Notes: generated by a model from the sequence alone, not told the origin. A stretch of 64,000 bases of DNA from Pleionea sediminis (GCF_007570825.1 NZ_SUNB01000005.1:211010-275009); one strand, 5' to 3'. Numbered from the stretch's first letter, positions 1 to 10,034 are shown. A program made the numbers and translations.

Positions 1-1053
1 GATTTAGCTGATGCGTTAACCGGTGGCTTTAATTCGGGTGTCGAGCATATTGAAGAAAATCGCTATTGGATTGTTCAATCATTGAAGAACTCCGATAATG
101 AAATTGTTGGAGCTATTGTTAGTGAACAAACATGGCAAATATCGCGTGAATTAGAAACATGGAGTTTTAAGACGAAGCAAGCTTTCAATACGATGATTCA
201 ATTTAGCTTAAGCAATTTGATTTGGATTATGCCATCTGCATTAACCATTGCTTTTATATTATCTCGGCGTTTAACTCGACAGCTGGCACAAGTTCAGAAA
301 GTAATTGAAGAGTGGTCAAAAGGAAACTTTAATTCTAAAATTAAAGTGAACGGTCACGATGAAATAGCCAGTAGCTTACGTCGTTTAAATCAATTAGCCG
401 ATGACTTTCGTTATCTGCTAAATGAAAGAACTGTTAATGCAGAAACTCAAGAGCGACAACGAGTTGCTGCGGAGTTACATGATACCGTTAAGCAATTATT
501 ATTTGCGAACAACTTACAGCTGGGTAGTTGTAAAAAATCTCTGAAGGATGCTGCTAGCTTAGCTGCAATACAGCAAGCGATTAAAAATAATCAAGCTGCT
601 TTTCAGCAAGTGAATCAGTTGATTTCGACATTGAAGCCTCAGGCATTGATTGGTGAAAATGCCTGGGGAACTATTGAACACATTGCAAAGCAGTGGGCAA
701 ATGAGAACAACAAAAAGATTTTCGTGGAATTGCCGCGGCAAGTTGTTTTATCGACTGAGGTAGCGCACGCTATTATTCGAGTAGTTCAAGAGTGTTTGCA
801 GAATATAAAGAAACATGGCAACTCGGTGAGTCAAGTTCATATTCAAGTGAATGAAAACACTAAGGGAATTGTGTTAAATGTGCGTGATGATGGTTCGATT
901 AATGATATACCGGAGTTAGGGCAAGGACTCGAACTACTACGTAATCGAATAGAATCGTTACAGGGGAGCGTTGAGTTTGATGTCGATAATGGATTTCGAG
1001 TATTTGCAAAAATTCCGCTCGTAACTTTAAGTGATAATATTGAGAGTGAGTAA
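1..1053 (+). CDS. Sensor histidine kinase, NarX/LiaS type (5' end missing)
   Basis: Membrane sensor kinase of a two-component system; the reading frame is open from the first base, so the start lies outside the window. A membrane helix (roughly 205-265) is followed by a HAMP linker, then a HisKA_3 dimerisation box with the motif AELHDTVKQ whose phosphoacceptor His codon is 478-480. A HATPase domain follows, with an N-box (QECLQNIKKH) and a late glycine-rich motif (GQGLELLRNR). This layout is that of the NarX/DegS/LiaS class, which pairs with LuxR-type regulators. The stop touches the start of such a regulator, so the two are cotranscribed. The signal is unknown because the sensory part is mostly missing. 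Confidence 0.9.
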   Translation, partial: DLADALTGGFNSGVEHIEENRYWIVQSLKNSDNEIVGAIVSEQTWQISRELETWSFKTKQAFNTMIQFSLSNLIWIMPSALTIAFILSRRLTRQLAQVQKVIEEWSKGNFNSKIKVNGHDEIASSLRRLNQLADDFRYLLNERTVNAETQERQRVAAELHDTVKQLLFANNLQLGSCKKSLKDAASLAAIQQAIKNNQAAFQQVNQLISTLKPQALIGENAWGTIEHIAKQWANENNKKIFVELPRQVVLSTEVAHAIIRVVQECLQNIKKHGNSVSQVHIQVNENTKGIVLNVRDDGSINDIPELGQGLELLRNRIESLQGSVEFDVDNGFRVFAKIPLVTLSDNIESE

Positions 1054-1695
1054 ATGATTAGTGTCTTGTCGATTGATGATCATGCCATTGTACGTCAGGG
1101 AATTGTAAGTTTTGTCAATAGCCAGGATGATATGGAAGTTGTTGCTGATAGCGGCGACCCTGAAGAAGGTTTACGGCTTATTGAGCAAACAGCGCCCGAT
1201 GTTATTTTGATGGACTTGAAATTAAACCACGATATTGATGGCATTGAAGCAACGAGACGCGCAAAAATTTTAAGCCCTCGAAGTCAAGTGGTGGTTTTAA
1301 CTTCATACCATCAGGACGAGCATATATTTCCGGCCATTGAAGCAGGAGCTTTATCTTATTTACTGAAAGATACCGATCCTGAAGCGCTCGCTGATGCAAT
1401 TCGTAAAGCGTTTAAGCGTCAGGCTGTTTTATCTCCCTTCGTTGCAGAGCGAATATTGAAAGAAACTGAAACCAAAGGATTGGAAAGTCATCGCGTTAGT
1501 GTGCAACTTAGCCATCGAGAGTTGGAAGTTTTAAGGTTGTTGGCATCGGGATACAGTAATCAAGAAATCAGCGATCAACTAGGAATTGCGATCAAAACAG
1601 TGCGCTGTCATGTTAGCAACATATTAAGTAAATTGCATTTGCGTGATCGGACTCAAGCCGCGGTGACAGCATGGCAACAGGGTATTATGGATTGA
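1054..1695 (+). CDS. LuxR/NarL-family response regulator
   Basis: Cytoplasmic transcription factor, 213 residues, the normal size for the NarL/FixJ family. The receiver domain has the acidic pocket near the start (IDDH), the phosphorylated Asp in VILMDLKL, and the conserved Lys in YLLKDTD. The C-terminal LuxR-type helix-turn-helix begins at SHRELEVLRLLASG and includes NQEISDQLGI and TVRCHVSNIL. The ATG follows the kinase stop codon with no gap, so the two genes are translationally coupled and form one signalling pair. Targets cannot be inferred; the nearest gene, a TonB-dependent receptor, is convergent. Confidence 0.93.
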   Translation: MISVLSIDDHAIVRQGIVSFVNSQDDMEVVADSGDPEEGLRLIEQTAPDVILMDLKLNHDIDGIEATRRAKILSPRSQVVVLTSYHQDEHIFPAIEAGALSYLLKDTDPEALADAIRKAFKRQAVLSPFVAERILKETETKGLESHRVSVQLSHRELEVLRLLASGYSNQEISDQLGIAIKTVRCHVSNILSKLHLRDRTQAAVTAWQQGIMD

Positions 1696-1716
1696 GCGTG
1701 GTAAATTTAGAATGAA

Positions 1717-1744
1717 AGCAAACCAGATGTTATATCTGGCTTGC
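1717..1744. terminator. Weak inverted repeat between convergent genes
   Basis: The arms GCAA-CCAGAT and ATCTGG-TTGC can pair around a short loop between the convergent regulator and TonB receptor genes. There is no long T-run on either side, so it is at best a weak or bidirectional terminator. Confidence 0.35.
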
Positions 1745-1756
1745 TCATTTGAGAGG

Positions 1757-4372
1757 CTAGAAACGATAGGTTGCTTTACCAAAGATAAATTGACCTCGAG
1801 GATTATGAACTCCCGAAACATAGCCAAATAGATCATTGTTGCCATCACCAATGGCAAAAGGTGGTTCTTCGTCAAATAAGTTTCTTACACCAAAACTGTA
1901 GGTTGTACTCAATTCCGTATCGTACTGAACTTGAACATTGACCGTCGTCATAGCATCAACGGTGCGTGACTTATTTTGGTCGAAGTCGAGTGAACCGTCG
2001 AAATCAATATCCGGTGTATCTTCAAACTCTCCGATGTAGTTAATCGAAGCGATTGCAGTCCAAGCGTTCATTGTCCATTCTACGCGTCCAATCCAACGGT
2101 GTTCTGGAAATTCATACTCACCTGTCCAATCGCGATCGTCTTTTTCAAATTTGGATAAAAACATATAATCCAAGTTGAAGTTGATCGTACCGCTGCCATC
2201 AAGAACCATTTGGTGATTGAAAACGAAATCAACACCTGATGCTTCTTGTGAGGTTAAGTTAAAGAATGAATTATTGACCGACGATAGTTCATTGGTAATT
2301 GGGTTTCGAGTACAAAAACGGTCATCAAACTCTGCGGGATCAGGGTTACAATAAAGATCGTAAACTAAACCAACGTCACCTTCGTCAATTTTATTGTCTT
2401 GAGTAATATTCCATACATCGACAGAAAAGTTTGTCGTGTTAGATATATCCCAAATTACACCGATGTTAACGCTTTCAGATTCTTCCGCTTGTAGATCGGG
2501 GTTACCTGAGAAAATAATGGTGTAATCGGTACTCGCGCCAACGGGGCTGGAGCAGAATGAAGCCGTTGATGGACTAATATTGGGATTACAGTAGGTATCT
2601 TCAAAGAATCGTGATTCTTGCGAAGGGCCTAAGCCAACTTGTGACAATGAGGGTGCTCGGAATCCGGTTCCCCAAGATGCACGTAGAGATAAGTTATCTT
2701 GAGCTGTCCAGCGTAGCGCAACTTTTGGGTTGGTGGAAGAACCAAAATCGCTGTAGTCGTCGTGACGTACCGCGAGTTGTAACTCTAAATCGAGCGTTAA
2801 TGGCAACGAGAGTTCGGTATAAGCTGCCCAATGATCACGAGCGCCTTTCGCAGAAATGGATTCGGTACCGAAAATTAAACCGCGTTGAAATTGATCATCG
2901 GGACTATCGATAACTTTCTCATCACGGTATTCAAAACCTACGGCTAATGCAGCCATACCTGAATCCATTTCAAAAAGTTCACCTGACGACTTACCTTCGA
3001 AAGCAGTTAAGTGAGACTCACCGAGTCGGGTTAAATTAGTCGTGATCGCATCGATGACAGAAGCAGGGTTGTAAGTTCCGCCGAAAGGATTGTATCGGCC
3101 TGCATCAATTTCTTGTTGTAATAAATCAGTTCGCACCCATCCTTGTGACTTGGTGCCCGTTTGTAATGAACGGCTACGACCTTTTTGTGCCGATAACTCC
3201 CAATCCCAAACGCCAATGAAACCTCGTACACCAGCAACAAAACGCATGTTATCGGTTTCGATGTCCCAGCGTCGTGGACCCGCATCAACGGTACGGTGAC
3301 GATCAATCGCGATATCCACACCAAAAGGATTATTAGGATGAGTGGAAGGAACGGTTAATCCGGCGTCGCCATCGAGAGGTGTTGGCGCGCCACCGGCTTC
3401 CGACGTATTGTGCTGAAATGAAACTTCACCAAATATTTCAACACCGCTAGCAAGTTCACGATCAAAGATAAACATCATGCCAGTACGTTCTGCTGCAGGA
3501 ACTAAGAAACTGTATGGACCGTAGTCGAAAACACACGTTGCTCCGAAGGCTCGGTCTGCTGGACAATCTGGATCGATGGTGGTGACACCATTGACAATAT
3601 AGCGACCAGGAAAACCACGCGACGAACGAAAGTCCATTCCACCAAAAGGTTCTTGATTGGCGGTACCTAGACTGCCTCGATCAATGTTCATTAATGCGGT
3701 ATTAGAAAAATGGTCAATGATAAGTGTTGCATTACTGACGCTATCACCAAAACCGAAAACACCACTCACGGTTCGTTCATCAGCATCGGTATCGGTTGTA
3801 TTACCGTATCCTAAGGATACTTCCGAGCTTACAAAGTCTCGTCTAAGGACGACGTTAATCACACCAGCGACGGCATCTGAACCGTAAATTGCAGAGGCTC
3901 CGTCTTTCAAAATTTGAATTTGTTCAACAGCACTCATAGGAATAGAGTTAATATCAACGAAGTTATTGACCACGCTTTCTGCAAATGAGCTGATAGTTAC
4001 TCGTCGTCCGTTAATTAAAACGAGAGTCGCGTCAGAGCCAAAGCCTCGCAAGCTAACACCTGCTCCGCCATTCGCGGTTGAATCTTGACTATTACCCTCT
4101 GTTGAAAAGGTTCCTGAGCCAATCGACGGTAGGCGTTCTAAAAACTGATGTACGTTGTTGTAACCAGAACGATCCAGATCTTCTCGATCAAAAATGGTGA
4201 CTGGCGACGGGCCTTCTGCGTCAGAGCGTTTTATATGAGAGCCAATAATTTGAATTTTATTCTCTTTCTCTTCCTCTTCGGCGGCATTGGCAAGAAAAGG
4301 CGAGCTTGCAACCAATGAGAGAGACAACAAAATGGGAATTTTTTTAAACGAAAAAAGAAACGTTTTGTTCAT
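1757..4372 (-). CDS. TonB-dependent outer-membrane receptor
   Basis: An 871-residue outer-membrane beta-barrel that would import a large substrate with TonB energy. A signal peptide ends near Ala30 (FLANA). The plug domain follows (about 45-180) with typical motifs: SPVTIFDREDL, GVSLRGFG, VLINGRRV and the repeat-rich ILKDGASAIYGSDAVAGVINV. The remainder is barrel strands and ends in aromatic Phe, as outer-membrane proteins do. The plug sequence and the long barrel resemble the receptors of xanthomonads and marine gammaproteobacteria that take up peptides or carbohydrates. The substrate is unknown, and no dedicated transporter or enzyme lies next to it. Confidence 0.93.
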   Translation of the reverse strand: MNKTFLFSFKKIPILLSLSLVASSPFLANAAEEEEKENKIQIIGSHIKRSDAEGPSPVTIFDREDLDRSGYNNVHQFLERLPSIGSGTFSTEGNSQDSTANGGAGVSLRGFGSDATLVLINGRRVTISSFAESVVNNFVDINSIPMSAVEQIQILKDGASAIYGSDAVAGVINVVLRRDFVSSEVSLGYGNTTDTDADERTVSGVFGFGDSVSNATLIIDHFSNTALMNIDRGSLGTANQEPFGGMDFRSSRGFPGRYIVNGVTTIDPDCPADRAFGATCVFDYGPYSFLVPAAERTGMMFIFDRELASGVEIFGEVSFQHNTSEAGGAPTPLDGDAGLTVPSTHPNNPFGVDIAIDRHRTVDAGPRRWDIETDNMRFVAGVRGFIGVWDWELSAQKGRSRSLQTGTKSQGWVRTDLLQQEIDAGRYNPFGGTYNPASVIDAITTNLTRLGESHLTAFEGKSSGELFEMDSGMAALAVGFEYRDEKVIDSPDDQFQRGLIFGTESISAKGARDHWAAYTELSLPLTLDLELQLAVRHDDYSDFGSSTNPKVALRWTAQDNLSLRASWGTGFRAPSLSQVGLGPSQESRFFEDTYCNPNISPSTASFCSSPVGASTDYTIIFSGNPDLQAEESESVNIGVIWDISNTTNFSVDVWNITQDNKIDEGDVGLVYDLYCNPDPAEFDDRFCTRNPITNELSSVNNSFFNLTSQEASGVDFVFNHQMVLDGSGTINFNLDYMFLSKFEKDDRDWTGEYEFPEHRWIGRVEWTMNAWTAIASINYIGEFEDTPDIDFDGSLDFDQNKSRTVDAMTTVNVQVQYDTELSTTYSFGVRNLFDEEPPFAIGDGNNDLFGYVSGVHNPRGQFIFGKATYRF

Positions 4373-4823
4373 TTTATTATGTCCTGAAAATTTTTTGTTT
4401 AATAAATACAGAAAAATATTTCGAAAAAGTGCTTTATTGTTGTCTTTATTTGAGCGTTCTAGAAAATAACCGATTCTTATTCATAAAAGAACATGTATAG
4501 CGCTATGGTATCGATAAATAACTAACTTTTTAATGAAATATCGCGTAACGTATTAACTGAACTTGAGATGAAAAAGTAATTGGTAACTCAAAAATATAAT
4601 ATAGATTGTAAAATTGAGCTTAGCCACTTAAAACAAAAGAAAATATCTCGGTGATGCAAACTTAGCGATCTGCCACATACTGATTGAGGTAATTAAATTT
4701 CTGTTACAGAAATTTAATTTAAGAAAATGAACACGAGAATTTGATCTCGATTAATTTAAACGTGATGCAATTATGACTTTGCGCAAGCAAACCGTTTTTA
4801 CAAGTGTTGTAGAACAATTGGGG
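4373..4823. other. Long AT-rich intergenic region upstream of the TonB receptor
   Basis: No convincing gene is seen. The region should hold the promoter of the receptor gene, which reads leftward, and the 3' flank of fabR. Its one striking element is the long inverted repeat at 4691-4719, listed separately. Confidence 0.6.
4691..4719. repeat. 29-nt perfect inverted repeat
   Basis: The arm AATTAAATTTCTGT is followed by a single T and its exact reverse complement ACAGAAATTTAATT. It lies about 320 bp upstream of the receptor start and about 100 bp beyond the fabR stop. There is no flanking T-run typical of a terminator. The near-zero spacer favours a protein-binding site or a cruciform-prone element over an RNA hairpin. 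Confidence 0.6.
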
Positions 4824-5483
4824 TCAGGAAGATTCGTTTTCGGTCATTCCTCCGCTTGGTGAAGGTTCTTTGGATTCTGGTTTATTGATCATTGACGCTG
4901 CTCCGTTTGCAATAAATCGTAACTGGGTAATGGTGCTATTAATTAACTCTTGCTTATTTTCAACAGGGGCATCTAGATACTCAGCTCCATTATTAAAGGT
5001 GATCTTCACCAGGGCGTCTGACTGAAGCTTCGCAAGCGGTAAATCCAGTCCGGTAGTTTCGTGTAAATAGTCAGCCAGCTCTATTGTGAAATGCTGGACT
5101 TCTCGAGCGATTGCGTCGCGAAATGCTTTGGAGGTTCCTGAACGTTCTCTCAATAATAAACGGAAAATATTTGGATTGTTTTCAACAAACTCCATAAAGG
5201 TTTCTACCGAAACTTTGATGACACTGATGTCATCATCAAATTTTTTCCGTGCGCTGCGCATCAATTGTCGCAGTGTTACGCCGCATTCATCGACGAGTGT
5301 CAGTCCTAATTCTTCCATGTCTTTGAAGTGTCGATAAAAGGACGTCGGCGCAATACCGGCCTCTCGAGCAACTTCACGCAGACTCAAATTGGCAAAGCTT
5401 TGCTCGGCACTTAGCTGGTTAAGCGCGGCTTGAATGATCATTTGACGTGTTTTTTCTTTCTTTTGTGCTCGAATGCCCGCCAT
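4824..5483 (-). CDS. fabR: TetR-family unsaturated fatty acid repressor FabR
   Basis: DNA-binding repressor of unsaturated fatty acid synthesis genes. From the chosen ATG the protein has 219 residues and begins [14 protein letters not shown], closely matching the start of Escherichia coli FabR. The helix-turn-helix ([20 protein letters not shown]) and the core [10 protein letters not shown]...AREVQHF are also FabR hallmarks. An upstream ATG in frame would add 16 residues unlike the family and was not used. FabR senses long acyl thioesters and represses fabA/fabB or desaturase genes. Here it is divergent from a desaturase gene whose promoter carries a matching operator. Confidence 0.92.
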   Translation of the reverse strand: MAGIRAQKKEKTRQMIIQAALNQLSAEQSFANLSLREVAREAGIAPTSFYRHFKDMEELGLTLVDECGVTLRQLMRSARKKFDDDISVIKVSVETFMEFVENNPNIFRLLLRERSGTSKAFRDAIAREVQHFTIELADYLHETTGLDLPLAKLQSDALVKITFNNGAEYLDAPVENKQELINSTITQLRFIANGAASMINKPESKEPSPSGGMTENESS

Positions 5484-5584
5484 GGGATCGCCTGTATGGA
5501 GTAGAGATAAGGTTAAAAGGGTATGATGCAATGTATTGAAATATAAAACAAATAATTATTTTTACCAGTGTTCGAGTGAAATTA

Positions 5585-5613
5585 TTGAACTGGACCGGAA
5601 AGATCCCTATAAT
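5585..5613 (+). promoter_or_regulatory. Sigma-70 promoter of the desaturase gene
   Basis: A -35 element TTGAAC (5585-5590) and a -10 element TATAAT (5608-5613) are separated by exactly 17 bp and point toward the desaturase. Transcription would start near 5620, giving a leader of about 165 nt. Confidence 0.75.
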
Positions 5614-5621
5614 TATTTTCG

Positions 5622-5637
5622 GCTAACATGTGTTAGC
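5622..5637. promoter_or_regulatory. FabR-like operator
   Basis: The sequence GCTAACATGTGTTAGC has 7-bp inverted arms (GCTAACA/TGTTAGC) around TG. It lies at the predicted transcription start just after the -10 element. The E. coli fabA and fabB FabR sites share the GCGTACANNTGTNAGC-like pattern, from memory. Location and symmetry fit a repressor blocking initiation. Confidence 0.72.
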
Positions 5638-5785
5638 TGACTGGAGAGTAAACCGAGCCATTTCACCGAATTACGAAGAAATGCTGACTTTGCCTAAGAG
5701 TTGAGAAGGTTTCAATCAGCCATAAATTTGTCTACGATTGCGTACTGTCCAGTGAGTCAAATGTGTTTATCAGATGTAGGATCCT

Positions 5786-6970
5786 ATGAATTCAGAAGTT
5801 CAAAAAACAGACACGAGTCGTTCGAAACATTCGAAGCCAAAACTCATTTGGCTCAACATCTCGGTTTTCTCTCTAACCAGTGCCATTGCTTTTATCGGTG
5901 TTCCTTTGTGGGGCTATTTTGTTGGGTTTGACGCGACACACTGGATTGTGACCCTGTTGTGTATCGGCTATTGCGGAATGTCCATCACTGCAGGGTATCA
6001 CCGGTTGTGGTCACACAAAGCTTACGAAACTAACCGTTGGATTAAGCTGTTTTATGCGATTGGCGGAGCTTTCGCGGTACAAAATAGTGCTCTTCATTGG
6101 GCTTCTGATCATCGAATTCATCATCGTCATGTCGATGATAATGACCGCGATCCTTACTCTGCGAAAAGAGGTTTCTGGTATTCACACATAGGTTGGATGT
6201 TACGTGAGTATCAGGCCAGTCGTTACACGGATTATTCCAACGTTAAAGACTTACAGCGTGACCCTATTGTGATGTGGCAGCACAGAAATTATTTGTGGTT
6301 AACCTTAACGGTGAATTTTGGATTACCAATATTTATTGGGTTTCTTCATGGTGATGTGATTGGTATGTTATTGACGGCTGGATTTTTGCGATTGGTGATC
6401 AGTCATCACACGACTTTTTTCATTAATTCATTGGCTCACGTTTGGGGTAAGCAACCGTATTCTGATCGTAATACGGCGCGTGACAATGGCTTTTTGGCGT
6501 TACTGACTTACGGAGAGGGGTATCATAATTTTCACCATCATTTTCAAAACGATTATCGTAATGGTATTCGTTGGTGGCATTTTGACCCGACCAAATGGTT
6601 AATTAAAGTTCTTAGTTGGTTAAAGTTGGCAAAAAATTTAAAGCGTTCAGATGAAACGAAAATTGAAATGGCAAGGGCAGAAATGTTGCTTAATCAAACT
6701 CGTAAGAAAGTCATGCATTTTTCTTTACCCAATAAAGATGAGCTTCTTGATTCTCTGAAACATGAGTACGAAGTGTATTGTGCTAAACTGGCTGAATATT
6801 ATTCGGTGAAACGAGAGTGGGTTTTGGCGCAGAAAAAACAATTGTCAGATAATTGTGATGCACAATCAGTTGAGATTAAACATAAGTACCAGCAGATTAA
6901 AGCGTTGGTCGCTCAGCATAAAGAGAATTGGTTGAATTATAATAAGCAGCTGAAATTAGCGCTTGCTTGA
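5786..6970 (+). CDS. Acyl (stearoyl-type, delta-9) fatty acid desaturase
   Basis: Membrane di-iron enzyme that introduces a double bond into saturated acyl chains using oxygen. The three histidine boxes of the acyl-CoA desaturase family are present: HRLWSH (72-77), HRIHHRH (109-115) and HNFHHH (247-252). Hydrophobic segments lie around 28-65 and 170-205. The last 100 or so residues are charged and predicted to be helical, beyond the catalytic core. A Shine-Dalgarno AGGA precedes the ATG. Control by the divergent fabR is strongly suggested by the operator at 5622-5637, tying expression to membrane unsaturation. Confidence 0.93.
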   Translation: MNSEVQKTDTSRSKHSKPKLIWLNISVFSLTSAIAFIGVPLWGYFVGFDATHWIVTLLCIGYCGMSITAGYHRLWSHKAYETNRWIKLFYAIGGAFAVQNSALHWASDHRIHHRHVDDNDRDPYSAKRGFWYSHIGWMLREYQASRYTDYSNVKDLQRDPIVMWQHRNYLWLTLTVNFGLPIFIGFLHGDVIGMLLTAGFLRLVISHHTTFFINSLAHVWGKQPYSDRNTARDNGFLALLTYGEGYHNFHHHFQNDYRNGIRWWHFDPTKWLIKVLSWLKLAKNLKRSDETKIEMARAEMLLNQTRKKVMHFSLPNKDELLDSLKHEYEVYCAKLAEYYSVKREWVLAQKKQLSDNCDAQSVEIKHKYQQIKALVAQHKENWLNYNKQLKLALA

Positions 6971-7033
6971 TTCCGTTAAAAGTATTTTCTTCTTTTCGCA
7001 GAACCGAGTATCAATCACGTTTTACTAAGCGAG

Positions 7034-7062
7034 AAAAAGGCCACTGTGATGTGGCCTTTTTT
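7034..7062. terminator. Bidirectional terminator
   Basis: The arms AAAAAGGCCAC and GTGGCCTTTTTT form a strong GC stem flanked by A-run and T-run. It serves the desaturase from the left and the lipoprotein/YhhN unit from the right. Confidence 0.85.
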
Positions 7063-7085
7063 CATCCAAATTAAGTCTATCGAAA

Positions 7086-7265
7086 TCACTCTGGCTTTTG
7101 ATTCAATACGCAATATTTTGTAAAATCTTTTAGTTCATTGGCTGTCCAGTCACCTTTAGGCTTTTCTTTCATTGCTTCACACCATTCATCGCTGCCCACT
7201 TTCGGCGCGCAACCAAGCGTCAGGCTTAAAGTGAGTAGTATTATAAAATATCGAGCAGTTTTCAT
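7086..7265 (-). CDS. Small DUF3012-type lipoprotein
   Basis: A 59-residue precursor with a lipoprotein signal peptide: Lys/Arg start, hydrophobic core and lipobox LTLGC. The mature part (GSDEWCEAMKEKPKGDWT...) matches the short DUF3012 proteins of marine gammaproteobacteria, from memory. It has two further cysteines. The ATG at 7265 was chosen because GGAGA sits just upstream; an upstream in-frame start would bury the signal peptide. It follows the YhhN gene by 14 nt and is probably cotranscribed with it. The function is unknown. Confidence 0.82.
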   Translation of the reverse strand: MKTARYFIILLTLSLTLGCAPKVGSDEWCEAMKEKPKGDWTANELKDFTKYCVLNQKPE

Positions 7266-7279
7266 ACGATTCTCCAATG

Positions 7280-7942
7280 TTATACCGGCAGCCAATAAGT
7301 ATTCGTTTGTAAGTGTAATACAGTCGTTGCAAGAATAAATTGACCCAGGTAGTAAAGTGGTAAGCCAATTAAGCGATTGTGAAATTGTGGTTTCTTAAAT
7401 CGATTGTAGGCGACAAACAAATCAGAAACCATAAAAAGGGTTGCGCCCAATCCAACCAGGGTCGGTTCATTTTCAATTTTTATAGATAAGCCCAGCGAGG
7501 TCATCGCAAACAGTATTATCATATAAATAGGAACAAATAGTTTTAGTCGTGAGCTCGTCAAGTTAGGTTTAAGCCATTGATACACCTGATAACCAATAAC
7601 TAGCATTATGCCAAAAGAAACGAGCCACTCGGTGTATTGGAAGGGCAGTTGAAAAAAGGCGACGATAAAAAAGACATGACCCAAAAAGAAGGCAATGATT
7701 CCCGCGGCAAGTCGGTTTTTATTTTGGGAAATTAGCAGCAAGTCGCCAATGACACAGATTAAAATAGCAATTAATATGCAATAAGAATAAAAATTATTCT
7801 GTGTTAATACGTTCGAGATAGTGTATCCAACTAATGATAGCGAGGTGATCAATTTACATGCGGCAGCTATGGTTTTTTTATTAAAAAAATCGCAACAGAG
7901 AAGCGTAAGCAAACTGGCACTGGCAAGTAGAATGAAATACAT
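7280..7942 (-). CDS. YhhN-family membrane protein (lysoplasmalogenase-like)
   Basis: A 220-residue protein that is almost entirely membrane helices (about eight). The YhhN/TMEM86 family signature is visible: GDLLL with its conserved Asp, followed by a Phe/Gly helix with a conserved His in FFLGHVFF, and a second polar motif SDLFVAYNRF near the C-terminus. Eukaryotic TMEM86B cleaves the vinyl ether bond of lysoplasmalogens; the bacterial role is unproven. It is the first gene of a two-gene leftward unit with the DUF3012 lipoprotein. Confidence 0.85.
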   Translation of the reverse strand: MYFILLASASLLTLLCCDFFNKKTIAAACKLITSLSLVGYTISNVLTQNNFYSYCILIAILICVIGDLLLISQNKNRLAAGIIAFFLGHVFFIVAFFQLPFQYTEWLVSFGIMLVIGYQVYQWLKPNLTSSRLKLFVPIYMIILFAMTSLGLSIKIENEPTLVGLGATLFMVSDLFVAYNRFKKPQFHNRLIGLPLYYLGQFILATTVLHLQTNTYWLPV

Positions 7943-7999
7943 GATTAATTCTATGGTTATTTATTATTCTGGGTTATTCGTTTTGGATATAACAGACAG

Positions 8000-8155
8000 G
8001 TGTGAATAGTAACATTGAAAGCGAGATTTCAAACCCTGATAATTACACCAACTTTTTGGTCTGCAAAGCCAAAAAGTATTTGAATATTGAGTTGAGGCTT
8101 ATATTCAAATCGCTCCCTTTTGCAATTGTTGGCAGTCCTAGTGACTGCCTTTTTT
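8000..8155 (+). ncRNA. Candidate small RNA with intrinsic terminator
   Basis: No protein gene lies on this strand, yet a clean rho-independent terminator ends the stretch. Upstream are two perfect hairpins: ACTTTTTGG/CCAAAAAGT (8051-8059 with 8069-8077) and ATTTGAATAT/ATATTCAAAT (8078-8087 with 8101-8110). A weaker one, TTGAAA/TTTCAA, lies near 8013-8030. A -10-like TATAAC (7988-7993) would start an RNA near 8000. Both flanking genes read leftward, so the terminator cannot belong to them. No known RNA family was recognised. Confidence 0.55.
8131..8155 (+). terminator. Rho-independent terminator of the candidate small RNA
   Basis: The stem GGCAGTC/GACTGCC with a 5-nt loop is followed by a run of T on the + strand only. 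The minus strand lacks a T-run. Confidence 0.8.
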
Positions 8156-8254
8156 ATTTCTACTCAGATTGTCTGGCTACAACGTTCACAAATCGAAAAC
8201 GTAAATTTCGAACTCAATTTATTCAGTAAGTGCACTGCTCGTTTAAATATTAAA

Positions 8255-8878
8255 CTAATAAACGGGTTGCCGTAACAATTGATCCGCGGTTTCGCACAAA
8301 CGCTTTCTTTGGAATAAGAACTGACGTTTCCGGCCGCCTATTTGACGCCATAAAACAGCTGCTCTTACCGCCGACAATAGCAGTGCTCGTATTTTATCCT
8401 GATTAAGTTTGTTCTGGAGAATTTGTGGATTGCCCTGAACTTGAATTCGAAGCGGCAAGTTTGAAATGCTTTGAGTATAACTATCCGCCAATGATGAAAT
8501 AACATTTGCCGCTAAGATATCTTCATAATCGAGTAATCGTTTAGAGTGCTCAATTCTTGAACTCAAAATTGATTGAACCTCAGGATTTTTTTCAAACTGT
8601 CTTTGTAGCGTCAGTATGTTGGCCATGTAGCGACCGTATTCGGCGTTTCGCTCATTGCCGTTAGCGTTTAACTGGTTACGCAGCATGCGCAGACCGGTTG
8701 TTAAACTGGCGCTTCCTGAATAAAGTTCAACAATTGAGTCGGCATCGAATTTAAAGATACTTTTGATGAGAGGTAAAGCTTCAGCTTCATCCAATTGTCC
8801 CTTCCAAGCAACTTTTTGTACTTGTTGAATCGCTTGTGAAATAGCGGCTAATGAGAGAACTATGTTTTCCATTGACAT
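8255..8878 (-). CDS. hflD: High-frequency lysogenization protein HflD homologue
   Basis: A 207-residue, mostly helical membrane-associated protein of the HflD (YcfC) family. Family features are the N-terminal helix IVLSLAAISQAIQQVQKVAW and the later YMANILTLQRQF and IRALLLSAVRAAVLWRQIGG segments. In E. coli HflD binds phage lambda CII; its ordinary cellular role is unclear. It starts 2 nt after mnmA, the same order as in E. coli, so the two are cotranscribed. Confidence 0.9.
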   Translation of the reverse strand: MSMENIVLSLAAISQAIQQVQKVAWKGQLDEAEALPLIKSIFKFDADSIVELYSGSASLTTGLRMLRNQLNANGNERNAEYGRYMANILTLQRQFEKNPEVQSILSSRIEHSKRLLDYEDILAANVISSLADSYTQSISNLPLRIQVQGNPQILQNKLNQDKIRALLLSAVRAAVLWRQIGGRKRQFLFQRKRLCETADQLLRQPVY

Positions 8879-8880
8879 GC

Positions 8881-10017
<1,137 letters not shown>

Positions 10018-10034
10018 CTAACCATAAACGTGCG

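Noticed and set aside
2611..3887. Several open frames opposite the TonB receptor
   Set aside because: No family resemblance and no ribosome sites; they shadow the receptor gene.
5701..5931. Open frame ahead of and inside the desaturase gene
   Set aside because: Different frame from the conserved enzyme, with no ribosome site.
8002..8229. Open frame of 75 codons on the + strand
   Set aside because: Runs through the hairpins and the terminator at 8131-8155, has no ribosome site and no recognisable sequence; a small RNA fits better.
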